A program made the translations under genes and the position numbers. 64,000 bases of DNA from Vigna angularis (Eukaryota > Streptophyta > Magnoliopsida > Fabales > Fabaceae), in assembly GCF_016808095.1 (NCBI RefSeq), contig NC_068977.1, positions 29,413,364-29,477,363 on the forward strand, given 5' to 3'. The notes below the pieces were generated by a model, which did not search any database, was not told the origin of the DNA, and saw nothing but the letters and a program-made list of their open reading frames with translations. This document shows positions 1-11,127 of the stretch, piece after piece (the first letter of the stretch is position 1; every line of letters begins with the position of its first letter).

Positions 1-301
1 ATTTTATTTTTAGGGTTATTATTTTTTAATTTTACCCCTTCATAACCTATTTCACTAATAACCTATTGTAGTACCGTGTATAAGTAAAATATTTTTCTTT
101 CATTTTAACATTATACTTGTTCCTCTCTTTCTTTTGTCTGTTGTGAGATACTACAAGTTGCAAAGGTTGGTGGTGGTGGAAAGAATTATCAAGCAGTCTC
201 CCTCCCGTGGTGGTGTAGTGTCGCTCTCGTGGTGCAGTGCGTGGAGTGGTGTAGTGCGTATGTGGTGCTTCCTCCAGGTGTGTACTCGAATAAACCATGA
301 C
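1..301. other. AT-rich leader region with GT-rich patch, no gene
   Basis: The first 300 bases are AT-rich except for a GT/GTGG-rich patch at about 160-260. A minus-strand frame is open here, but it is low in complexity and has no recognisable domain. I see no gene. Confidence 0.4.
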
Positions 302-423
302 ATAAAACCCTAAAATAAAAAATGAAACCTTTCAACGGAGGTGACATCCTTCAACGGATGTCAACATCCGTTGAAGGATGTCACCTCCGTTTAAAGGTTT
401 CGTTTTTTTAGGGTTTGTTTTAT
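302..423. repeat. Near-perfect inverted repeat (hairpin)
   Basis: Bases 324-360 and 365-401 are reverse complements with only a mismatch or two, around a 4-base loop (tcaa, 361-364). The pairing continues less perfectly outwards through A-rich/T-rich arms to the aaaaccct / agggttt blocks near 304 and 410-416. The inner motif is built from repeated 'caacggatg' and 'catccgttg' words. This could be a foldback MITE, a hairpin near a transposon end, or a small-RNA precursor. No host gene is visible around it. Confidence 0.8.
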
Positions 424-829
424 TAGTTTATTAGATATTTTAATAATTTAATTTAAATGTTTTGATTTATTATTTTTGAATATATTTTTAATGTATTTTA
501 ATAATGTATATTTATATTAGTTTATATTTAAATTTTTAATTATGGATGTGATATATAATTAGTTTTTAAACGTAATGATTTTGTAAAACTGAAGAAAAAG
601 GAATGGAAGCGCGGGAGGTGGGAAGGTGAAACAGAAATGGGGAAAGGGGAAGAGAGTTCTGTGGGTGGGTGCTAGGAAAGTAAAATTAGGGTTTCAAATT
701 ATTTAAAATAGGGTAAAAGTAAAAATCTTTTTAACTTAAGGATATAATTGTATTTAAAATAATGTGGGGAGGTGGAGGAAGTATATGGTGGTGGTGGAGG
801 GAGCAACACCCCTCACTTATTAGTAAGCT

Positions 830-1160
830 CAAGAATTTTGAGTCTAACTCGACCCACCATAGATTGGTGGGTTAAATGGGTTGGCTCACTTAACTTCAAA
901 AAAAATATATCTTTTTCCTTTCTTCAATCTAACATTTTTTTAATATGAAACCAAAATCCAAAAAGTTCAAACCTATTTCAAAAATAAATTATTCATCCCA
1001 AAAACTAAATCATAATTCTAAATAATGTCAAAAATCAAACTAGCATATTTAAAAATCCTTTTTTTAAATGTTTGGATTGGTGAGCTAACCCAGCTCACCA
1101 CAGGTTCAATCCAAGTGAGTCAGGTTCTTAATGAGTTGGGTCCACATAGTCCATGCCTTT
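830..1160. mobile_element. MITE-like dispersed repeat, copy 1
   Basis: The ends contain related inverted sequences rich in 'gacccacc' / 'ggtgggtt' and 'agctcacc' words, around an AT-rich core. The outer left sequence (about 835-875) matches the inverted right end of a second copy at 19,155-19,675. That family resemblance supports a short non-autonomous DNA element. Exact ends and target duplication were not resolved. Confidence 0.5.
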
Positions 1161-1179
1161 TGTTTTCCAAATATAAATC

Positions 1180-2560
1180 ATACATCATTATTTGATAACC
1201 ACATATACAACATACCAAGTTATAATATGCAATTTAATCTATAAAACAGGTCAGCGCCCCACAAACATCCTTTGGTGCCCAATGCCATAAGTCTTGTAAG
1301 TAAAATCCTAGGTGGTATCTAATGGAAAGTTCCCAATGCTAAATCCCCCTGTCCTTATTATCAAATGAGCTTCCAACTGTCTTAGCAAGAAGTCCAACGC
1401 CCTGGACCATTGGAATTCACTACCAAGTGGACTCCCAACAATCTAAGAGTGTTGCTCAACTCTATAACCACTAAAGTTCATTAGCTTCCAATTTCAATTT
1501 AGGGTCCAATGATGTTGTAATGTCGTCCAATGCTATACTAGAAAGCATATTCTTGATTTCTCTATACTAGATTATCTAATCTTCCTATTTAGATGATTTC
1601 AACTTTTCTTTCATCCAAAATACCATGTTATAGTTTAAATTAAGCCTCAAACAAAGCAAATTAGATATCCTATTATAGCCAAATCAATTTCAAAAATCAC
1701 ATATTCAACTTAAACAATTTACTAATAAGTATAACATCCAATCAAACAATCTAAAAATTCAGTTTAACATACCAAGTTCTAACTTTCACAAAATGATCGT
1801 TCACATGTCAAACGTGATTAAAATCAACAATATTAACTAGCTTTAACCTAACATATTAAATTGCATATCCAATATACCTAAGAGAGGTCAATCTCTAGTA
1901 ATTTCTGACTTAAAGACTATAACATCTATCTCAAGCAACTTGATATCCAATTAGATTTATTATATTAACACAAACATAGAATCAAGCAATTACAATTATC
2001 ATACTTATTACACTTTCATAAACGATTCATTAGATAAAACATAATTAAAATACTATTTAGACTTAATCTAACTTCTTATACTTGGATAAACGTTCCTAAA
2101 CTTAAAAATAGGTTCAACCCTCACAAGCTTTACAAACTCTACCTCACAGAGGTGTTCTACTTGCATATAGAGAATTCTAATCAACTATCAGATCACACCA
2201 TAACAATTCTAACCATATAAAGATTTAACTTGAGCCCTTTAACTTCACACGCAAACAAATTTTTTAAAAATTCCAAAAGAAGGATAACAGATGTACTTAA
2301 TTTGTTCAAGACTCTGATTCAATAAGATTGTAGACCTCTTAGCCCTATTTCCACAAGTTGTCTTTGATCGTCAAATAGATAAAATACATACTTAAAAAGT
2401 TAGAGAAAAGACATAGAAAATTCTGGAAAAAGTCTTTAGAGAAACAATGATTTGTTATAAAAGAAAATTTAATTAACATCAATTCTATTTATAATTGAAC
2501 TTTTAATAAATAAAATAATTGAGTATTATTAAACCACTAATATTCTTAAACTACTTTCTA
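1180..2560. repeat. LTR-retrotransposon-like non-coding sequence
   Basis: No coding frame is visible. The 3' part shares a short motif (gatcgtcaaa(t/c)agataa, about 2,366-2,385) and a following 'agagaaa'-rich tail with 28,980-29,060. Similar tails occur at about 16,560-16,700. I interpret this as a degraded LTR or LTR fragment of a family present three times in the window. The boundaries are approximate. Confidence 0.35.
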
Positions 2561-3546
2561 GGTTCTTAAAATGATAAGAGAAGTGACAAAAAAAAAAATT
2601 AGAGAGTGAAATGTTTTTTAAAGCATTTACACACAAATCTTGCTTCATTATGTGGAAAGCTTTGAACATTGTGCTATGTTTTTTAACACATTTTCCTTGC
2701 CTTTCTTGCCTTTCCATCGTTCCAGGCCGAGACTTGGTGATATTTTTCTTCAAGTGGATGATTTAGTTGAGGTAAAAGAGGGAAGGAGAGAAAGAGAAAA
2801 GGAAAGAAGGAACGAAAACACTAATCAAAACACTATTCCAAAATTCTATCATCTTCAAAATCAACGCTTCAACCTATAAAATCCGGTAGTATGTTTGGTC
2901 GTGTAGAGGGCAATACTGAAGAGAAAACTTTTCTAGAATAATCAAGAACTTAAGGAACCAAGCATAAACCATAGTTGATAGATCAAAATCGCGCAATAGT
3001 CAACAAAAAATAAATAAATTATATGACAAAGCCAAATAATCATATTGATGTTAGGTTAATTTGTTAATTATCTATAACTGGATAATATTGTTGTTAGATA
3101 GAACAACATACCGAATGGTGATAGTGTGTGAACGTGAAGTTTAAGTGATGAGCCTCCAGTGGTAATGGTATTTTGAAGACAGTTTTGATCCATGTTTCTG
3201 AACTCCATATGGTTATCGAGGTGAACGAGAATCAAAGGTGCAGGTAGAATTTAATCATTTTATTCAAACTATCATTGAAAAAGACTGTACAGTCTATTGT
3301 AGTTATTATAAAGATTACAGGGGAGGGATAAATTTAGAGTCAGAAAGAACTAAACAACAGAAATAAATTGACCAATGAATTTCATGTACAAATAAATTTC
3401 TTTATATATTTATAATTATAATACAAATAAAGCCATTGTCAAATCAATATCTGCTTTTTGACAGGAAATAACCAAGAAAAAATAAATAACTCAATTTGTA
3501 AGAGCTATAGCTACAAATATAACGACGGATAGCTTATGTCCTTTCT
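2561..3546. other. Intergenic region downstream of the rhomboid gene
   Basis: This contains a GA-rich stretch at about 2,770-2,820 and AT-rich sequence. I see no supported gene. Its right part should include the 3' UTR of the minus-strand rhomboid gene. Confidence 0.4.
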
Positions 3547-6074
3547 TTAGTTTTCATTGCATTTCCATCTAGAAGTTGGAACACATGTTAGATAGTGACA
3601 CCAATGGCAGTGATCATATCCACTCTCACCTCGAAATAGCATCACTAGAGCAATAGATAACCTATCATTCAACAAATAAATTCAATATGATTAGAGAACA
3701 TCTACATTGCTGTGATAACAATAGAAATGCATGAGTTGAGACAGACTAAAGTACTCAGTATTGGATGATGTGGAGAGGATTATGCAAACAAAGTTTTCAA
3801 TTTCCTAACAGGCCATGAGAACAGAATCTCTAAAGATCAAATTAAGATTTAGTATAATCTCATGTAGCAAACTAATAATTTCTTCTCATACCAAAACCAG
3901 CTGAATTATGAATCATGACAGTATTTTATTTGAGTTATGGTTATGAGGATTCAAGAAATGAACTCACCCAACAATCAGTAAAATAAGAGAGACAATCCAT
4001 AGAACATATTGGTAAGGCTTGTATTTTGACTTGAGGCGAACACCGGCTGGGAAACGTCGCTGTTCTAACCACCCAAATTGAGGGCGGAGCAGCAAAACAA
4101 AACCAAGGAGAAATCCTGTGAGGAATCCCCCAATATGAGCAAAGTTATCAACGTGGGGCAACATTCCAATGGCAAGATTGATGACAATAATAAACAGCAG
4201 TGTGAACAAAGCAGCTGCCTGCAAAATGCACAGAGAGGGTTAGGAACTTAGAATTATCATCTGAAATATACTATCCAAGTATTTCCCATATGTGCAAGTC
4301 AATAAGTCTAATTGATGGAAAGAAAAATAAAATACTCAGAAGACCATAACTAAAAGGGGTATTCACGAATTCAGTTTTGAAGAGGGTACATAAAATTAAC
4401 CTATCAAGATTCATGATGACGCACACAGGAAGTCGTCAAAAGCTTCCATAACAAGCGTACTGAATAAAGAAATAGGATGGGAACTGATAACTACTCACCT
4501 TATTAGTATAAATACTCCAGTTTGTGATGAGTTCTGAAAGCATTGCTCCAAGAAGTCCAAAAAGAGCACCAGAAGCACCAACAGATATGTTGTTTCTAAT
4601 GAATAGAGAAGATAGTACACTCCCGCCGAATCCAGACAATAAGTAAATGATTCCTATCCTCACTGTCAACATTTTCACAAACGTGAGGCCACAACCATTC
4701 GAAGGTAAAACTTGAAGAACACAAAAGAAGAACACTTCCAAATGAGGGACCATGCTACTCCGTATGTCTTTGTTCAAAATTTTGAGTATAATTCAAACTA
4801 TAACCTGGAAAAGAGAAACATACCAAACCCAAATTGTTGTTCAAGGCGAATGCCAATGAAGACCAGACTCAACATGTTTGCAGCCAAATGAACAATTCCT
4901 GCATGCAACCAAATGCAAGTGACAAGTCTCCATCCTTCATGCTGATTCACAACGTCATCCCACCGAAGTGCTCCCATCTTAGATAAGCTTAAAAAATGAA
5001 GCAAAAAATTAATCAGTAAATATCTCTATACCACCATACTTGCCAAGAGTTGGGGCAAAAAACTTCAATTTAAACAAATGAAAAAAGCCAGTCATCATGG
5101 CCGAAAAATAGATGTCATTACTTCATTTATTTTATTAATTATTTAGCACCAAAGAGTTGAAGGATAAAAATGATTTAGATTATCACTAGCAAAGCAAGCA
5201 TCCAGAACTGTAAAAAATGAGAAATAAAAATTTGCGATTATATAATAAAAGACAGAAAGTTCATCTATTAATTTAATTCAGGGTAATATGCGTGTTAGGA
5301 CTCGGTTTTTTTTTTCAAAATTTGTCTTAGTTTTTTTGTCCTTCTATTTTAGATAATTGATGAATTTTGTCCCTCACCCAAATATCTGAATTTTGAAGAG
5401 TAAAAATTTACTGTTTATAACAAAATACAATGCTTATACCTATAACAAGAACAAAGATCAACTTTGACCCAAAAAAAGGAGGTCCTAAAACGCATTCTAC
5501 CTATCTGAATTTCCTTTATCAAAAATAAATTTTGACTTCTGTAAGATCAAACTTGACCACAAAGACAACAGTTCAAAATTCATGCCAGCAGAACTAAACC
5601 CAAACACAACAACACAAGTAGATCACAAAAACCCCACACCCAATTCATGAAACAAAGCAAATTTCAGCACCCAACAAACCGAAACAAAGCAAATTTCAGA
5701 ACCCAACAAACCGAAACAAATCCAGTATCAACAAGAAAAAATAAAGTTAAACCAACGAAAAAAAACAATGGATTATCGAGCTCATACGTAGATGAAGAAG
5801 GGCCAAACAAGGGATTCTCCCTAAGTGGTTGAAAGGAGAAGCGGCCCAGAAACGTGGCGACACAGTCCCCTTCAAAGGCGAGATTATTCCTGGGACAATC
5901 GTTGACATACATGGCCACAACGAAGACAACAACGTTAACCGCCACAAAAAGCGGCACGAGCCAAGAGGTCCAGTGAACTTCTGGATCGAAAACATAGTTA
6001 GTGGGAGCGGCGGAATAGGTGGTGGCGTTCTTGGTGGCTCCTCCACTCTCTAGATCTCTCCTGGCAGACGACAT
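3547..6074 (-). CDS. RHOMBOID-like intramembrane serine protease (five exons)
   Basis: Exons on the minus strand are 6074-5788, 4987-4824, 4662-4499, 4218-3968 and 3661-3547. All introns are GT..AG, and the 981 coding bases give 326 residues. The protein is a polytopic membrane protease of the rhomboid family that cuts transmembrane substrates. The first membrane segment is at about 36-57. The loop motif GWR is at 114-116 and the conserved H124/H129/N133 follow. The catalytic serine is S181 in GASG, and the partner histidine is H233 in NFAHIGG. The short last exon encodes a Cys/His-rich tail ([14 protein letters not shown]) typical of plant RBL1/2/3-type proteins, which act in Golgi or plasma membranes (family knowledge). 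Length and motifs are complete, so it looks functional. ATG 6074 is the first in-frame start. A Mutator-like element begins less than 250 bp upstream. Which RBL paralogue it is cannot be decided by eye. Confidence 0.92.
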
Positions 6075-6310
6075 CGTTTTGGTCTGGAATTCTTGACTCA
6101 GGGAATGACGCGTTTACTTTGGAAGTCTGAAATTCTTAATGTTTCTACGCGAAATCTTTAGAAGCCTTAAATCTGAGTGAAGAGAGAGAGGAAAGTGAGT
6201 GGAAGGGACGCATCAACCAGTTGTGCAAATATACGTTTCATTTCAGGTTTCCAACTAACACCTTCTCCATCGGTAAAACTTTTTTATTTTTTTTTGTTAA
6301 TTTTTCAACA

Positions 6311-6319
6311 AAAATTCAT
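6311..6319. repeat. 9-bp target-site duplication, left copy (aaaattcat)
   Basis: This is identical to 11,321-11,329. It immediately flanks the left inverted repeat of the Mutator-like element. Nine bases is the diagnostic duplication length for the Mutator superfamily. Confidence 0.93.
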
Positions 6320-6511
6320 GGTTTAATCATTCAGAAAATTCCCTTTTTGGTCAGAATCTCAATTTCGTCCCTTATTTTTTCGGTTTTTCAATTGAATTTA
6401 AATTTTTTGAAAATTACAACAATTGGGCCCCAACCGTTAAATTGGGTCCAACAGCGTTAGGTTGTGTTTGACGTGACACACTGAATCCCGTTTTGTAATT
6501 GACGTGTCACG
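6320..6511 (+). repeat. MULE left terminal inverted repeat
   Basis: This matches the reverse complement of 11,128-11,320 with scattered substitutions and small indels. It contains GACGTG-type words near its inner edge (6,470-6,479 and 6,501-6,510), and another follows at 6,532-6,541 in a partly repeated ~31-bp unit. Such G-box-like words could serve as promoter elements for the gene starting at 6,741; that is inference. Confidence 0.9.
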
Positions 6512-6740
6512 TTGGATCCCGTTTCGTAATTGACGTGGCACGTTGGGGTGAATTTTTGAATTCACGTGTCTGATTGATGTGCATTTAGGTTTTTTATTAA
6601 AAAAACAACTTGATAAAGTGTGAGAGAAAAGTTGAAGGGAGATAAATTTGTATAAATGTGTGCTTGAATCCCTAATAATAGCCTAAGTTTTCATTGAGCT
6701 TGTTCTTCTTCGAAGGTGGATAAGTTCGTTGTGGTTGAAG

Positions 6741-7261
6741 ATGGCCCATCCTTGTTCGTCTTCGTCATGCAGTGGGTGGCAGAAGGAAGACGATAATGTG
6801 GTCTGTGTTGGTGGTCGAGGAGGATGTAGCAGTGGTGGTTCGTTTTGCTATTGTGGGATGAAATGTGTTGTGAGAATTGCGAGAACATCTAAGAATAGAT
6901 GTAAGCCATTTTGGGGTTGCCTTAAGTTCAAGGTAAGGTTTTTTTGTTGTTGTTTTTTTAGTTGGAGGCTGCCGTAATTGATGTTTTCTTCTCTCAGAAT
7001 GGTGGTGAAGATGGTGGTTGCAATTACTTCAGATGGTGTGCTGATGATGGGACTGTGGAAAGGGAAACCAGTGTAAAGCGTGAAGGCAAGACTGAGACTT
7101 TGTTGAACAGAGAAGCAATGGAAAGTGGATGGAAGATTATAAGTGATTTAGACTTGTCAATGAAGAAATTGGAAAATAGGCTTAACGTGTTCTTAGGGAT
7201 TGTTTGTGTTCTTTGTGTTGTGAACATGATTGTAGTTACACTAGTGTTGTGTCGTTCATAG
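6741..7261 (+). CDS. GRF-type zinc-finger protein with C-terminal transmembrane segment
   Basis: There are two exons, 6741-6932 and 6998-7261, joined by a 65-bp GT..AG intron, giving 151 residues. A Ser/Cys/Gly-rich start (1-34) is followed by a GRF zinc finger: CYCG at 36-39, a TSKN turn at 49-52, FWGC ending at C60, and CNYFRW at 72-77. Probable metal ligands are C36, C38, C60 and C72. A charged helical stretch leads to a hydrophobic segment (about 128-149) ending in CRS. GRF fingers bind nucleic acid in other proteins. Small GRF-plus-membrane-tail proteins resembling Arabidopsis At4g04775 are widespread in plants and uncharacterised (recalled, not searched). It lies wholly inside the MULE, convergent with the transposase, and its frame is intact. 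It may be a transposon accessory gene or a captured host gene. Confidence 0.82.
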
Positions 7262-7838
7262 AAGTGTTTTGATTGTAATTATGATGGAATGTACTCAGGA
7301 TGCACTGAAGCAAAGTTATTTTGACTTCAAAAGTTTGTAACTTTTGGTAAGGAAGTAATGCAAAGTATTGTTTGTAAGTTCTGGCCAATCATATAACGTG
7401 ATTTCTTAGTGAAGTGATAACCACAACCATGATTAGTCAAATATATCATTAAAACAGAATAAAGCATTAACCCAGAATACAAATATACAAGGCTGTGTTT
7501 TCAATAGCAGAAGCAAAATAACCATTAAACCAGAATAACACCAAAACCATAATTTCAACCACAACAAAATAACCATTAAACCAGAATTTTCAATGTGTTT
7601 TCAAAAGCAAAAGAACAATAACAGTGATTGTATGAAGCAGAATGTTGTATGTTTTTGCTACATGTACTACTTTGTAGCCTTAAACTATTACAAAAGTGCC
7701 TTACAAAAGCAGTAAGGTGTTTTTTACCCTTAAACTATTACAAAAGTGCATTCCTACAGTGTACTAGGCTTCAGGTTGTGTCTAATGTGCTATTTCAGAT
7801 TGTTGAGTGGATGAAGGTCCTGCTTGGGTGGCTGAAGA
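7262..7838. other. Inter-gene spacer inside the MULE
   Basis: This AT-rich spacer lies between the two convergent ends. It contains short direct repeats such as 'aaccattaaaccagaat' (about 7,520-7,585) and 'ccttaaactattacaaaagtg' variants (about 7,678 and 7,730). No coding sequence is recognised. Confidence 0.45.
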
Positions 7839-10534
7839 TCATGCTTGGGTGGCTGAAGGTCCTGCTTGGGACAAATGGATCCAGTATATCCTTGACCTGT
7901 TCTTGGCCCATCTTTGCATGATGTACAGTCGTATCTCCTCCAACAAGGTAATAATGGGTTTACTCCTGGTAGTTAGGAGGACACTGTTGAAGCCCTCACT
8001 CATATTGTTAACTAAGGTGTCACATTTAGCTCTTGAAGTGAACCTTGATCTTGACCAATACCTACAACAAATAATAAAATAATTGTTAACATTATATCAG
8101 TTCTCTGATGTTTCTCAAATAACCTACAACAAATAATAAAATAACCTTGGAGGGATGGCAATCAAATGCTTATAAGCATCTTCGTTCAGTCCTCTGATGT
8201 TTCTCATTTCCATCTCCTAGGTTTGTGGGTGTGTGGTTGTAGCTGCCCTCCACATTAAACGTTTGAGGTTTTTGCCAGGGAATTTCTTCCTGAAGTTGGC
8301 ATACAAATGCCTCACACAAAACCTTTGCTCAACTCCAGGAAGCAATTCTTGTATTGCTGGAAGAAGACCCTACAATACAAATATACAAGTAAAGAATACA
8401 GGCAACCAATACTTGAGGGCCTAAAGTTTAAATGTACAAGTACAAATTAATGATGACTATTACCTTTTGCTGGTCTGATATGAAGGTAAATGAAGAACAT
8501 TTATCAGCCCCTCCAAGGTCATCTATCAATAGTTCCAAGAACCACCTCCAGGAATCCTTGTTCTCAACTTCAACAACACAATACGCAATAGGCAACATCT
8601 GCTCATTTCCATCTCTACCCACAGTTGTTAATAACTCACCACCGTACTTACCTTTCAAAAATGCTCCATCTAAACCAATAATTGGCCTGCATGACAGAAA
8701 ACTATCTTTGCATCCCTTTAGACATACATAAAATCTCTTGAAAAGGACTTCACCCCCTACATCCTCAACCTTTACTTTCACTGTTGAGCCTGGATTTTTT
8801 GCAACCAACTCATGGGCATAATCATATAACCTTTTATAATGTTCTTTGAAAGACCCATCAATATGCTCTATTGCTATGTTTTTGGCCTTATAAGCCATAC
8901 ACCTTGAAATACCAATGTTCCATTTCCTTTGAATTTTTTCCCTTATATCCACACCCTTAACTGTTGGATTCTCTCTAACTGTTTTCTCTAACTTCTTGCT
9001 CAACCACTTGGCATCAATTAATTTAAGGTTGAACTCCCTGCTATAGGTATGGTTGTCCAACATAGTTTTCAGTGGCCATGTTTTGACTGCCTTCATATAA
9101 GCACAATACAACTTCCATGGGCATTTACCTTTTGCACCCAAACACTTGAACCTCATTCTTTCTTTATCATTCTTAACAAACTTAATATTTCTTCCATTAT
9201 CCAAGGAATAACTTTTAATAGCATCCAAAATGTCTTGTTTTTCAGCAAAATATGTCCCAACTTCCCACTTGAAGTCAACCATACTTTTTGGCAAAACAAA
9301 TGTTGCAAAACTCCCATAACCCTCTACATCGGTATTGTCTTCATCACTGTCTGCTGCACTAATTAATTGTTCAGATTCCCACTCATCATCTGACAAACCT
9401 CTATCATTCTCACCCTCTACATTAACATCAAACATGCTGTCAGAACTCCCACTGGAATATGGTCCACTAAAGTCATTTGACACACTTTGGACTTCCATTG
9501 GAATATTTCCCTCCAAATCTGCATGTATATCATCATCTATATCACAACCAACATTGACATCAACAAGCCCCTCCAACCACTCACTATTTCCATCAAAAGA
9601 GGAATTCCAACTTCGAATTTCCACATCTTCTTCAACTTCATTCATTTCTTCACCTTCATCTTCACCATCACCACCAACTTCTTCAACTCCATGCACCTCT
9701 TCCTCCACAACAGCCTCAACTTCCACTTCTCCGTCAACATCACCCATTTCTTCTAACACACCAGGAACTTCTTCAACTTCATGCACCTCTTCCTCCATAA
9801 CAGCATCAACTTCCACTTCTCCATCAACATCACCCATATGTCCTTCTAACACACCACCAACTTCTTCAACTTGATGCACCTCTTCCTCCACAACAGCCTG
9901 AACTTCCACTTCTCCATCAACGTCATTTATCTCTTCCAACACACCACCAACTTCATCAAGTCCATGGACCTCTTCCTCAACAACAGCCTTAACTTCCACT
10001 TGCCCATCAACATCACCCATCTCTTCCAACACAACACCAACTTGTTGGAGTCCATTTCCCTCTTCCTCCATAACAGCCTCAACTTGGACTTGTTCTTCAC
10101 CCATCTCTTGTTGTTCACCATCAACATCACTCATCTCTTGCTGTTCACCATCAACATCAGTCATCTCTTCAACTTGTCCTTCATCATTACCAACATTTTC
10201 CAGCATATGTATGACTTGGGGTTTAGAAACAGGGTGTATCACAAACACATGCACCTTACCATTCAGCCTAGCTAAATTAACCATATGCATGGCACCAATG
10301 TCATCACGTAAACACTCTAACTTATCATCCAACATTGAAGCCCCTCCTACAGAGTACCACAGATCTTTAAACCCATCGTATCCCAAACCTTTCACTACAC
10401 TAACAACCACGAAATAACTCCAAACATCTGGGTCAAACAAAAACCTAGATGTCTCCCCCCCCTTCATACTTAAGCTTCCCATCATTAACTAATTTCCCTC
10501 CATGGTGAAAGACAACCTCAATATCCTCGTCCAT
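7839..10534 (-). pseudogene. MuDR-type (MULE) transposase, broken
   Basis: The likely original start is ATG 10534, with an N-terminal PB1-like region ending near VSKP. Inferred exons are 10534-8464, 8369-8146 and 8061-7839. A Glu/Asp/Val-rich repeat region (about 10,140-9,660) follows, then the MuDR DNA-binding domain (about 9,280-9,000) and the MULE transposase domain with GLDGAFLKG (near 8,680), SDQQKG across the first splice site, and RHLYANFRKKFPGK in exon 2. Defects are: an 8-G run (10,455-10,462) that puts the ATG 10534 frame out of register; an in-frame TAG at 8,219-8,217 where the family has Trp; and a 3' truncation. Sequence after QRWAKN joins a SQAGPS-like tail without the usual CCHC zinc knuckle and stops at 7,839. 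The 685-codon frame from 10,485 could still yield a partial protein. Confidence 0.85.
9660..10140 (-). repeat. Acidic ~31-residue tandem repeats in the transposase
   Basis: About four to five units of a GDVDGEVEVxAVVEEEVH-like motif occur in tandem, roughly 90-96 bases per unit, with degenerate shorter units at the upstream end. On the opposite strand they create long Ser/Thr-rich frames that are not genes. Confidence 0.8.
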
Positions 10535-11127
10535 GACGCAAAACACTATATATATGTTTTTACACACCTATAATGCAATCACATGACAACAAAACATGTA
10601 TTAACACCATAAACAAAACTCACTCATACACACAGAGAAAAACAACTTTAAACATGGGGGGACCACTACAACGCAATAAAAAATGAAACACAATACAACC
10701 ACAGGGACCACAACCCAACATTGCAATAAAAATAACACAACATATGACCTCTGTAATCAATACAAAACCAAACTTATACTGACCTGGCCACTCGAGATTC
10801 CAGCGGAACAAGGTCCCACAACTTCAACCACGACGACAAAAGCACGCTCTCTGTCAACGTCAACTTCGATTAAACCCTAAATCCCCAATTTCATACCCCA
10901 ATTTGTGAATTTCATGGACCTTTCCACGAACCCTACAAGAACCCCTCAATCATGGACCTTTCCACGAACCCTACAAGAACCCCTCAATCTCAGAACAAAC
11001 TTCTCCCAATCCCTAATTCCATAAAATTGAATCTCAATCCCAATCCCTATATTTCATTCGTACTTTCCTTTTCTTTGTATTTTAAAAAATATAATTATCC
11101 ATGTCAAACAAAGTTCCCTTACTTACA

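Noticed and set aside
9335..10275. Long plus-strand Ser/Thr- and Asn/Leu-rich frames
   Set aside because: They are antisense shadows of the acidic repeats in the minus-strand transposase; no start context, domain or splice structure supports them.
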